NCBI GenBank assembly: GCA_039028695.1 | Contig: JBCCHN010000006.1 | Location: forward strand, 1 to 64,000 | DNA from: JANQKX01 sp039028695 | GTDB taxonomy: Bacteria > Pseudomonadota > Alphaproteobacteria > Kiloniellales > Kiloniellaceae | Reading direction: 5' to 3' | Length of the DNA: 64,000 nt | In this document: positions 53,301-61,285 of the stretch, piece by piece | How positions within the stretch are numbered: position 1 is the first letter of the stretch | How the letters are laid out: each line of letters opens with the position of its first letter | Notes under the pieces: generated by a model | The model's input: the letters and a program-made list of their open reading frames with translations, nothing else | Databases searched by the model: none | Told to the model about the DNA's origin: nothing | Translations under genes and position numbers: made by a program

Positions 53301-54821
53301 TTAGGTCGCCCCATAGGCGTCTTTATAGGTCTCGCGGAGGGATTTCTTCTCGATCTTGCCCATCTTGTTGCGGGGCAGGCTCTTGACGAAGAAAACCCGC
53401 TTGGGGACCTTATAGGCGGCGAGCTCCGTTTTCAGGGCAGCCCGGATGGCGGACTCGGTTAAATCGGCACCCTCGTCGCGCACCACCACGCCGGTGACCC
53501 CTTCGCCAAAATCCGGGTGGGGTGCGCCGATCACCGCGCATTCGCTGACGCCGTCTATCGCCTCCAGCGCCGCCTCCACCTCGGCCGGGTAAACATTAAA
53601 GCCGCCGCTGATGATCAAGTCCTTTTCCCGACCCACAATGCTCAGGTATCCCCGCTTGTCGATCACGCCCAGATCGCCGGAAATGAAGAACCCATCTTCT
53701 CGCAGCTCCGCCGCGGTCTTTTCGGGCAGGCGCCAATAGCCCTTAAAGACATTGGGACCACGAATCTCGATCATGCCTATCTCGCCCTGGGGCACGACGC
53801 TTGCCGTCTCCCCGTCGGTCAGGCGGATCTCCACGCCCGGCAAGGGAAAGCCGACCGTACCGGCCCGCCTGTCCCCGTCATAAGGGTTCGAGGTGTTCAT
53901 ATTGGTTTCGGTCATGCCATAACGCTCCAGGATGGCGTGCCCGGTTCGCGCCTGGAACGCCTTATGGGTTTCCGCCGACAAGGGGGCAGACCCTGACACG
54001 AAAAGCCGCATGTGCTGGACCAGCGCTTGGTCAAATTCCGGCTGGGTTAAGAGCCGACTATAAAAAGTCGGCACGCCCATCATTGTGGTTGCTTGGGGCA
54101 ATAGTCGGATGACCTCGTCCGAGTCGAAGGCAGGCAAGAAAATCATCGATGCACCGGCCAGAAGGGCCGTGTTCGTTGCGACAAATAGTCCATGCGTGTG
54201 GAAAATCGGCAAGGCATGGAGCAGGATATCGCTCTCTGAAAAACGCCAGCTCTCCACCAGCGCGCAAGCGTTGGAGGCTAGGTTCTCATGTGTTATCATG
54301 GCGCCCTTGGACCGCCCTGTGGTGCCAGATGTGTAGAGGATGGCTGCCAAGTCGTCGCCCTTGCGCGGCACGTCCTCGAAATTGATTGGCGCTCCTTCTG
54401 TTGCCTCCATCAAGCTTCCCGTACCGTCTTGGGCCAGGGTGAATAGATGGGCGACACCCGCCTCTTTACAGAGCTGGTCAGCGGCATCTGCTGCGCCCGG
54501 ATCGGTAACAAAGACCCGTGGTTCCGCATCTTTCAAAAAATAGGCAAGTTCAGTCCCGGTATAGCTGGAGTTAAGCGGCAGGAAGGCCGCACCGACGCGA
54601 ACCGTTGCCAAATACAAAAAAAGGGCCTCGACCGACTTTTCGACTTGGGCCGCCACTCGGTCGCCGGGCTTCACGCCCCTTTGAAGCAATAGATTGGCGA
54701 ACTGCGCCGTGGCCTGACAGAGGGCGTCATAGGTAATGGCCGTGCCATCGGGCCGCCTTATGAAGACAGCCTCGGGTTTTTTGATGCTGTTGTGGATGAC
54801 GGTAAAGAGGTTCTCAGACAT
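53301..54821 (-). CDS. matB: Malonyl-CoA synthetase
   Basis: A 506-residue AMP-forming ligase making malonyl-CoA from malonate, CoA and ATP. Blocks: AAILYTSGTTGRSKGAMITH, ALPIFHTHGLFVA, ERYGMTETNMNTSNPYDGDRR (typical of MatB), FISGDLGVIDKRGYLSIVGR and the C-terminal lysine in LPRNKMGKIEKK. It could also provide extender units for polyene synthesis, but it lies 32 kb from that cluster. The gap 54822-55022 holds no gene. A run of eight T on the minus strand at 53271-53278 follows the stop. Confidence 0.85.
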   Translation of the reverse strand: MSENLFTVIHNSIKKPEAVFIRRPDGTAITYDALCQATAQFANLLLQRGVKPGDRVAAQVEKSVEALFLYLATVRVGAAFLPLNSSYTGTELAYFLKDAEPRVFVTDPGAADAADQLCKEAGVAHLFTLAQDGTGSLMEATEGAPINFEDVPRKGDDLAAILYTSGTTGRSKGAMITHENLASNACALVESWRFSESDILLHALPIFHTHGLFVATNTALLAGASMIFLPAFDSDEVIRLLPQATTMMGVPTFYSRLLTQPEFDQALVQHMRLFVSGSAPLSAETHKAFQARTGHAILERYGMTETNMNTSNPYDGDRRAGTVGFPLPGVEIRLTDGETASVVPQGEIGMIEIRGPNVFKGYWRLPEKTAAELREDGFFISGDLGVIDKRGYLSIVGREKDLIISGGFNVYPAEVEAALEAIDGVSECAVIGAPHPDFGEGVTGVVVRDEGADLTESAIRAALKTELAAYKVPKRVFFVKSLPRNKMGKIEKKSLRETYKDAYGAT

Positions 54822-55022
54822 GGGATCGGTTTCTGGGATTGGTTTTTCGGGACTCGATTTCGTGGGTCGTTATTCTCTCCCTTGGAGAGGTCTTGCCGCG
54901 ACCGCGTGGCACAGCACCGACCGCTGGTCCTTAGCTATCAAATTCGGTTGATAGATGGCAACCGCTGAGGTTCGGCCCCCTCGTCAGCGATCACCAAATC
55001 GGTGTCCGTCGATTTTTCATTG

Positions 55023-55052
55023 AAAAAAGTGCCGGCCCGACGGGCCGAGCAC
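55023..55052 (-). terminator. Rho-independent terminator of cpdR
   Basis: On the minus strand GTGCTCGGCCC and GGGCCGGCAC form a 10-bp stem with one bulged T and a 3-base loop, followed by six T, eight bases after the cpdR stop codon. Confidence 0.85.
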
Positions 55053-55059
55053 GGCGACC

Positions 55060-55419
55060 TTAAGCGGTCAGCATCATCTCCACCTCTTCCACCAGGTCTT
55101 TCAGGTGGAAAGGTTTTGAGAGAACCCGCGCGCCCTTTGTGGACTCGTCGCGGGCTTTGAGCGCAACGGCGGCAAATCCGGTGATAAACATCACCTTGAT
55201 ACCGGGCTGTTCCTTTGACGCCCGACGAGCCAGTTCAATTCCGTCTAGTCCGGGCATAACAACGTCGGCCAACAGCAAATCATAGGGCGTGTTCGTCAGC
55301 GACTTCAAGGCGTCCAGGCCATCGCCCACCGCCTCCACATCGTGTCCGGCACGGCGCAGGGCGCGGGCCAGAAATTCACGCATGGAACTATCGTCTTCTG
55401 CCAAAATGATCTGCGCCAT
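55060..55419 (-). CDS. cpdR: CpdR-like single-domain response regulator
   Basis: A 119-residue receiver with no output domain: acidic pair in ILAEDDSSM, phosphoacceptor Asp52 in LLLADVVMPGLDG, Thr in MFITGFAA and Lys in VLSKPFHLKDLV. CpdR is a cell-cycle adaptor of alphaproteobacteria; unphosphorylated it primes ClpXP for degradation of CtrA-pathway proteins, and it is phosphorylated by ChpT. Own promoter in the 407-base gap upstream, which holds no other gene. Confidence 0.85.
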   Translation of the reverse strand: MAQIILAEDDSSMREFLARALRRAGHDVEAVGDGLDALKSLTNTPYDLLLADVVMPGLDGIELARRASKEQPGIKVMFITGFAAVALKARDESTKGARVLSKPFHLKDLVEEVEMMLTA

Positions 55420-55826
55420 TTGTCCTACTTTTACTGTCCTTTAAGGTCCCAGATTGCGGATCACCGGTGAGCGGATTGTGATTTCATCAGAAATTGACAA
55501 AAAATCAACCGTCGATGCGCCCGCATCAGGCATAATAAATTATGCTTAAGGTTCTAAATAGAGCTTAACGTCCACTGAATTCGGGAAAAATGCTGAATTT
55601 ATGAGATTGTTGGCGGTTTTTGCCGTCCCACGCTGGGTCCCATTGATCTGGATTTTTCAAACGAGCAGCCTCGCATGTTAATCTTTGGTGTAATGTCTCA
55701 TCGGAAAGTCAGCCTATGTTGAGCAAGAGACCGAGCCCAATGGCGCTATTGTGAGGCAAAAGTCGCTTTGGTGGTGGACTTCGACCATGACTTTACCGTC
55801 ACGATAGCTTAGATTTTTTTCTTAAT

Positions 55827-56711
55827 ATGGACGCAAAGACCGAAGATTTGGCGATGGGCCCTTCCCATCAGGTGATCGAACCTGCCGATCACTCCTTGCC
55901 GTTGGTCTTCGCCTCGCCCCACAGCGGTAGTGCCTACCCCGCCCATTTTCTGGCCGCCTCCAAATTGGACCCGCAAAGTTTGCGGCGCAGCGAGGACAGC
56001 TTCGTCGATGAGATATTCGGCGCTGCCCCTCACGAGGGCGCTCCCTTGATCAGGGCTTTGTTCCCGCGCGCCTTCGTCGACCCCAACCGGGAGCCCTTTG
56101 AGTTGGATCCGGGCATGTTTTCCGATCCTTTGCCCAGCTATATTAATTCTTCCTCGCCTCGGGTGGCGGCTGGGTTGGGTACTATTGCCCGCATTGTTGC
56201 TAATGGGACGGAGATCTACCGGGACAAATTGAGCTTTGCCGAGGCCATGTCCCGGATCCGGAACTATTATTGGCCCTATCATGATTCCCTGCGGGAATTG
56301 GTCGAGCGGACTCGCGATAAATTCGGCTTTTGTATTTTGATTGATTGCCATTCCATGCCGTCGGTGGAAACCAGTCATGTCCTGGGCGGTGGCCGGCGCG
56401 CCTCGGATATTGTGCTGGGCGATTGCCATGGCCGGTCGTGCGCCGCCGGAGTCACCCGCATGGCCGAGCGCAGCCTGCGGCGCATGGGCTATCCTGTGGC
56501 CCGTAACATCCCCTATTCCGGCGGTTTCGTCACCCGGCACTACGGTAGGCCCGCCGAAAAGATCCATGGCCTGCAAATCGAAATAAATCGCTGCATCTAC
56601 ATGGACGAGCAGCAGTTTCAACGCAAACCGGTGCTCGAGCGCCTGGCCCAGGACATGCGCGGCCTGATCCGGGATTTGGGGTCCTTGCAGCTCTCTGATC
56701 TGCGTCACTAG
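55827..56711 (+). CDS. N-formylglutamate amidohydrolase family protein
   Basis: A 294-residue metallohydrolase: VFASPHSGSAYP, FVDPNREPFELDP and LIDCHSMPS are the family blocks. The family's best-known member, HutG, frees glutamate from N-formylglutamate in histidine degradation. No hut genes are near, so the substrate may be another formyl- or acyl-amino acid. It precedes the GNAT gene by three bases, so the two are one operon. A 450-codon open frame on the other strand is a shadow. Confidence 0.8.
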   Translation: MDAKTEDLAMGPSHQVIEPADHSLPLVFASPHSGSAYPAHFLAASKLDPQSLRRSEDSFVDEIFGAAPHEGAPLIRALFPRAFVDPNREPFELDPGMFSDPLPSYINSSSPRVAAGLGTIARIVANGTEIYRDKLSFAEAMSRIRNYYWPYHDSLRELVERTRDKFGFCILIDCHSMPSVETSHVLGGGRRASDIVLGDCHGRSCAAGVTRMAERSLRRMGYPVARNIPYSGGFVTRHYGRPAEKIHGLQIEINRCIYMDEQQFQRKPVLERLAQDMRGLIRDLGSLQLSDLRH

Positions 56712-56714
56712 ACC

Positions 56715-57266
56715 ATGACTGAAGAACCGGCGGATAGGGCGGCGCTGCGCGACGGCCGCCTCTTGATCCGCCCGACCGAGGCGCAAGACATCCCAACAAT
56801 TACGCGGATCTACGACCACCATGTGCGCCATGGCCTGGGGTCTTTCGAGGAAAATCCGCCCGGCGAGACCGAAATGATGGAGCGCTGGCGGGCGATCCTG
56901 GCCGCCGGCTATCCTTACGTGGTGGCTGTCCGCAGGGCCGAGAACAGAGTTCTTGGCTATGCTTACCTCTCGGCTTATCGGCCTCGCCCGGCCTATCGCT
57001 TTACCGTGGAAGATTCCGTTTATGTGGCGCCCGATGGGCAAGGAGCCGGGGTGGGGGCTGTCTTGCTGGCTCATTTGATTGACCAGGCAATGGCGCGCGG
57101 CTGCCGCCAAATGGTGGCCATGATCGGCGATCGGGACAATCATGGCTCCATCCGACTGCACGAAAAATTAGGCTTTCGTCAGGCGGGGCACCTGGCCGAC
57201 GTTGGCTTTAAGAAGGGCCGTTGGGTCGATGTGATCATCATGCAGCGGGCTCTGGACCCCGGCTGA
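56715..57266 (+). CDS. GNAT N-acetyltransferase (phosphinothricin acetyltransferase-like)
   Basis: A 183-residue acetyltransferase with LRDGRLLIRPTEAQDIPTI, VEDSVYVAPDGQGAGVGAVLL (acetyl-CoA loop with QGxGxG) and NHGSIRLHEKLGF. Members acetylate phosphinothricin, methionine sulfoximine or other amino-acid analogues. It is coupled to the upstream amidohydrolase gene, which hints at amino-acid analogue or acyl-amino-acid metabolism. Confidence 0.8.
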   Translation: MTEEPADRAALRDGRLLIRPTEAQDIPTITRIYDHHVRHGLGSFEENPPGETEMMERWRAILAAGYPYVVAVRRAENRVLGYAYLSAYRPRPAYRFTVEDSVYVAPDGQGAGVGAVLLAHLIDQAMARGCRQMVAMIGDRDNHGSIRLHEKLGFRQAGHLADVGFKKGRWVDVIIMQRALDPG

Positions 57267-57371
57267 CAGGGCAAATCTAGTCAGCGTCTGGTTTTGCAGC
57301 CCGATATGGCACGGCACTTGCTTTGATTGAAGGACGGGTCGATCCGTTTTTCGATGGGAGCAGCAGAACAA

Positions 57372-58022
57372 ATGCCGCAGCTTAACAAATGCCTAATCGT
57401 GCAAATCTGGGCCTTGGCGGGCTTAGGTTTCTGTCTGTTAGGCGCTGTAACCGGCCCGGCCCGGGCCGCGGAGCTGGACCTTGTGGCGTCGACTTGGAGT
57501 CTTTGCGCTCAGCAAGCCCACCAGGTGGAACAGGACCATGGCATGCCCCGGCACCTGCTTTTGGCCATTGCCGAGGTAGAATCCGGGCGCTGGCACAGCC
57601 CCAGCCGGGAAAATCTTGCCTGGCCTTGGACCGTCATGGCCAAGGGCAAGGGGCGATATCTACCCAGCAAGGCTGCGGCCATCGCCGAGGTGCAGGCCCT
57701 GCAGGCCGAGGGCGTTACCAACATTGATGTGGGTTGCATGCAGGTCAATCTGCACTATCACGGGGACCAATTTTCCTCCTTGGAGGCGGCCTTCGACCCG
57801 GTCCAAAACCTGCGCTATGCGGCCGGGTTCCTGGCGGACCTGCGGGCCGATGCCAATTCTTGGACCATGGCCATCGGGCATTATCACTCCAAAACTCCCA
57901 AATTTGGCAGTAAGTACAGACGCAAGGTCTTGGCCCAATGGCGCACCATCCGCCACCGGGAAAACCGCCAGCGCCGCGAAGCCCTCGAACTCGAGCGCCA
58001 GGCGAACCTGGCTATGGAATAG
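57372..58022 (+). CDS. Lytic transglycosylase (SLT family)
   Basis: A 216-residue exported muramidase with signal peptide ending at ARA-A, Glu in LLAIAEVESGRWHSP as catalytic acid, VGCMQVNLHYHG (the GxMQ motif) and a C-terminal AIGHYHSKTPKFGSKYRRKVL. It cleaves peptidoglycan between MurNAc and GlcNAc. The ATG at 57372 with GGGAG upstream gives a proper signal peptide; a TTG at 57327 is possible. It ends with a basic coiled segment. Confidence 0.75.
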   Translation: MPQLNKCLIVQIWALAGLGFCLLGAVTGPARAAELDLVASTWSLCAQQAHQVEQDHGMPRHLLLAIAEVESGRWHSPSRENLAWPWTVMAKGKGRYLPSKAAAIAEVQALQAEGVTNIDVGCMQVNLHYHGDQFSSLEAAFDPVQNLRYAAGFLADLRADANSWTMAIGHYHSKTPKFGSKYRRKVLAQWRTIRHRENRQRREALELERQANLAME

Positions 58023-58024
58023 GC

Positions 58025-58405
58025 CTAAGCCTTGATCCATTCGCCGGTGTCTGGATGGACGATCAGCAAGACCGCCAAGCCTTGCATCAGAAACTGACCC
58101 GCTGCCAGGATGGAGGCCAAAGGATGCATTCCGAAGGCGCTGGTGGGGTCCCCCAATCTTGCTGCTTCTATCCCGATGCCGAGCAAAAAAGAGATGACAA
58201 GGACCCACCGGGCAATGTTGCTGCGTAGACGCGAGATCGAAAATATGAGGATCAAGCTGAACAGCAAGGCAAAGACCTGTACAAACAGCACGTATCCGGG
58301 GGTCGCCAGGTCCAGATAGTAGTCCCAATTTAGCGACCCAATCACGACACCTAGACAAAAGGACAGTAAAAAGAGGTTTTCAAACCAGCGAACCTGATTG
58401 GGCAT
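58025..58405 (-). CDS. Four-helix membrane protein of unknown function
   Basis: A 126-residue protein with about four membrane helices (residues 8-28, 35-57, 67-86, 92-116). No family was recognised. It is convergent with the transglycosylase gene, the stop codons being two bases apart. Confidence 0.55.
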   Translation of the reverse strand: MPNQVRWFENLFLLSFCLGVVIGSLNWDYYLDLATPGYVLFVQVFALLFSLILIFSISRLRSNIARWVLVISFLLGIGIEAARLGDPTSAFGMHPLASILAAGQFLMQGLAVLLIVHPDTGEWIKA

Positions 58406-58582
58406 GATATTGCTCTCGATTTTTTGCTTTTTCTTTCTTAAGAGGTATTTTGCAATAAATTGCTTCCCAGGCGGTTAATTGCCCACGTGCTGATCTGTTA
58501 GACTTGTCACCGGCTTGTTTTCGCGTGAGCTTAGGCCTGACCAGGGTGAGGCCTGGGCGAACAGGGAAAGAGGCTTGAAGCA

Positions 58583-59749
58583 ATGGATTTAGATCGACTG
58601 CGGCGCGATACACCGGGCTGCGTTCATGTTTTGCACCTGGATTCTGCCGGCGCCAGCTTGATGCCGGCGCCGGTGCTAAAGGCGCAACAGGACCACCTGG
58701 CTCTCGAGGCACGAGTCGGTGGTTATACCGCCGCGGCCAAGGCGCAGTCGGAAATCCAAAAGGTCTACCGATCTCTCGCGACATTTCTTAATTGCCAGGC
58801 CGGCGAGATCGCCATCATGGAAAACGCCACCGTGGCCTGGAACATGGCTTTCCTGAGCCTGAACCTGGGGGCCGGCGACCGAATCCTGACGGCAGAGGCG
58901 GAATACGCCAGCAACTACCTGTCCTTCCTCAAGCTCAAGCGGGATCGGGGCATCGAGGTCGCTGCCGTGCCCAGCGACGCCAGCGGTCAATTGGATGTGA
59001 GTGCCCTAAAGGAGATGGTGGATGACCGGGTCAAGCTGATTGCCATGACCCATGTGCCCACCAATGGGGGCTTGATCAACCCGGCCGCCGAGGTGGGTCA
59101 GGTGGCGCGCGATTCTGGTGTCCCCTTTTTGCTTGATGCCTGCCAATCCGTCGGTCAGCTTGATTTGGATGTGGAGGCCATCGGCTGCGACTTCCTCTCC
59201 GCCAGCGGGCGGAAATTCCTCCGGGGGCCGCGGGGCAGTGGGTTTTTGTACGTGCGACAATCCATGCTCGAGCACATCGAACCGCCCTTTGTGGATCTGC
59301 GCGGCGCCACGTGGATCGACGCGGAAACCTACAAGGCCCGCACGGATGCGGGCTGTTTTGAAAATTGGGAGTTTAACTACGCGGCCGTCTTGGGGCTCGG
59401 CGTAGCCGTGGACTATGCCCTTGAGGTTGGCATGCCGGCCATCGAAGACCAAGCCCTCACTTTGGCCGCCCAGCTCCGCGCCATGATCGCTGATGTGCCC
59501 GCTGCCGCCGTCTACGATCTGGGCGCGCGAAAAGGCGCGATCGTCACCTTCACCATCGAAGGGCATTCGGCCGAGAGCATTGCCGAGACGCTCGGCGCCC
59601 AAGACATCATCGTTTCCCTCTCCAGTCCGGCGTCCACACGCCTCGATGCCATGAAGCGCGATCTGCCCACCATGGTTCGCGCCTCGCCCCACTATTTCAA
59701 TAGCGAGGTCGAGTTGGAGCGGTTTGTCGAGGTTCTGAAGGGGCTCTAG
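58583..59749 (+). CDS. Class V PLP-dependent aminotransferase/desulfurase-like enzyme
   Basis: A 388-residue fold-type I PLP enzyme: HLDSAGASLMP near the N-terminus, PFLLDACQSVGQLDLD (Asp binding the pyridine N) and FLSASGRKFLRGPRGSGFLYV with the Schiff-base Lys. It resembles isopenicillin-N-epimerase- and EgtE-like proteins more than IscS, and no desulfurase Cys loop is seen. The methyltransferase gene starts two bases after it, so they form a pair. The substrate is unknown. Confidence 0.75.
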   Translation: MDLDRLRRDTPGCVHVLHLDSAGASLMPAPVLKAQQDHLALEARVGGYTAAAKAQSEIQKVYRSLATFLNCQAGEIAIMENATVAWNMAFLSLNLGAGDRILTAEAEYASNYLSFLKLKRDRGIEVAAVPSDASGQLDVSALKEMVDDRVKLIAMTHVPTNGGLINPAAEVGQVARDSGVPFLLDACQSVGQLDLDVEAIGCDFLSASGRKFLRGPRGSGFLYVRQSMLEHIEPPFVDLRGATWIDAETYKARTDAGCFENWEFNYAAVLGLGVAVDYALEVGMPAIEDQALTLAAQLRAMIADVPAAAVYDLGARKGAIVTFTIEGHSAESIAETLGAQDIIVSLSSPASTRLDAMKRDLPTMVRASPHYFNSEVELERFVEVLKGL

Positions 59750-59751
59750 CC

Positions 59752-60459
59752 GTGCGTTCAAAATCAAAACACGGCGCGATGCTGCGCATGCACCTGAGTC
59801 TTGCCGGCAAGGAGGTCCTTGACGTGGGCTGCGGCGATGGGAGCCTCGTGCGCTTGATGACCCGGCAGGGGGCCCAGGTGACCGGTCTCGAACCCTCTCC
59901 AGGGCAGTTGGCCAGGGCGCGTGCCGCCGAGCCTGAGGGCGGTGAACGTTACCTGCAGGGTGGAGGTGAGGCCTTGCCTTTACCGGATGGTTCGCTGGAT
60001 ATCGTTGTGTTCTTCAACTCCCTGCACCACATCCCGGTGGCGGTGCAACGGCCGGCCTTGCTGGAGGCTCACCGGGTCCTTCGGCCGGGTGGCCTGGTCT
60101 ACATCCTCGAGCCCATCGCCGAAGGCAAGTTCTTCCAGCTTATGCAGCCCATAGAGGACGAGACCGAAGTACGGGCCAAGGCTCTGGCGGCCGTCCATGC
60201 GGTGGTAGGTGACGCCTACTATGCCCAAGACCTGGAACAGGAATACCTGGCCCCTTTGCGCTACAAGGCCTTCGAGGATTTTATCGCCGGGATCCTGGCG
60301 GTCGACCAAGCCCGCCAATCTGCCGTCGATGGGGCCGGTGCGTCGCTGCGGGAAAGTTTCGAGGCGTTGGCGGAGCAGCGTGACGGTGAATTTCTCTTCG
60401 AAACTCCTGCAAGATTAAATCTTTTACGAAGGCTGAATGGGTCGAAGGCGACCGAATAA
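59752..60459 (+). CDS. SAM-dependent methyltransferase
   Basis: A 235-residue class I enzyme with VLDVGCGDGSLVRLM (motif I), VTGLEPSPGQLARA and IVVFFNSLHHIP, RVLRPGGLVYILEP. Start GTG 59752, two bases after the PLP-enzyme stop. It resembles UbiE/Methyltransf_11 enzymes. Its partner suggests methylation of an amino-acid-derived compound; that is inferred. Confidence 0.75.
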   Translation: MRSKSKHGAMLRMHLSLAGKEVLDVGCGDGSLVRLMTRQGAQVTGLEPSPGQLARARAAEPEGGERYLQGGGEALPLPDGSLDIVVFFNSLHHIPVAVQRPALLEAHRVLRPGGLVYILEPIAEGKFFQLMQPIEDETEVRAKALAAVHAVVGDAYYAQDLEQEYLAPLRYKAFEDFIAGILAVDQARQSAVDGAGASLRESFEALAEQRDGEFLFETPARLNLLRRLNGSKATE

Positions 60460-60472
60460 GGGATATGAGATC

Positions 60473-60802
60473 ATGGGGATTAAATACATTTCCGAGCACC
60501 ACAGCGAGGATGATCCCGGCGGGCTCATCAAGGAAGTTATCGACCTTGGCGATGCTTTCCCCGGTCCGGCCCAGGATATCGTCTTGGCGTGGCTCTTGCG
60601 CCTGGGGTCCGAACAAGACGCTGGCGCCGTAGCGCAGCGTTTGATCCAGGACTATGACGTAGCAGAAGGAGATTTGCCGCCCGGCGCCTGCGGCGAGCTG
60701 GTCAAGTTGCTGCGCGAGACGGCTGAATATGGTCGTGACCAGCTTGACCGCCACCTGGCCGGCCAAGGCCGCCGCGGCGGCCGCGCGGGCCGCGCCCGAT
60801 AA
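60473..60802 (+). CDS. Hypothetical acidic protein following the methyltransferase gene
   Basis: A 109-residue protein starting MGIKYISEHHSEDDPGG, with an acidic helical body and a low-complexity Gly-Arg tail (GRRGGRAGRAR). Start ATG 60473 with GGGATATGAGATC before it. Not recognised. The sequence after it, 60803-61285, shows no whole gene, but an alternative frame (60729-60962) has coding-like composition. Confidence 0.45.
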   Translation: MGIKYISEHHSEDDPGGLIKEVIDLGDAFPGPAQDIVLAWLLRLGSEQDAGAVAQRLIQDYDVAEGDLPPGACGELVKLLRETAEYGRDQLDRHLAGQGRRGGRAGRAR

Positions 60803-61285
60803 CGCTGCGCTGGAATTCCTTTTTCGAGAAAAAGAGGAAGCCCTTCCGATAGAGAAGAGGCCTTCGATCAAGAATATAGGTCTCGATATCGTCTCCTTGG
60901 CAAAGCGTTGGAAGCCTGCGGCGGCGATGCTCGTCTTTAGCGCTAGGACCGCCTCGGCCTAGAAACACGGCCCTGAAAGCCTCTGCCATCAATACTATCC
61001 CAACATCGAGGCAGAGGAATTGCTGGAAAATGAGAAGATTGTGATCCAGCGTTTCGTTTTCCCACCCAGCCAAGGGAAGGGGGGTCATGGGGTCGCGTCC
61101 GACCGTGTACTGAAATCCTCTTGAAGATGAATTGTTTATAAGTCTTTGCTCGTAATGATAGCAGATAATTCAACGCCACCCTCTCGCCGCAAACCTAAGA
61201 CCAGTGGCGAGGTCGTCTTCCGCATCCCACTCACACTTGAACGTTAACGTCGCCCGAGCGCACTTAGATGGGCCGCGGCCCGCCT

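Noticed and set aside
55540..55580. CtrA-like TTAA pairs before cpdR
   Set aside because: The TTAA copies near 55552 and 55564 lack the 7-base spacing of the CtrA full site.
55809..57161. A 450-codon open frame on the minus strand opposite the amidohydrolase and GNAT genes
   Set aside because: It is antisense to two genes with clear family motifs and has a His/Gln/Arg-rich composition with no recognisable domain.
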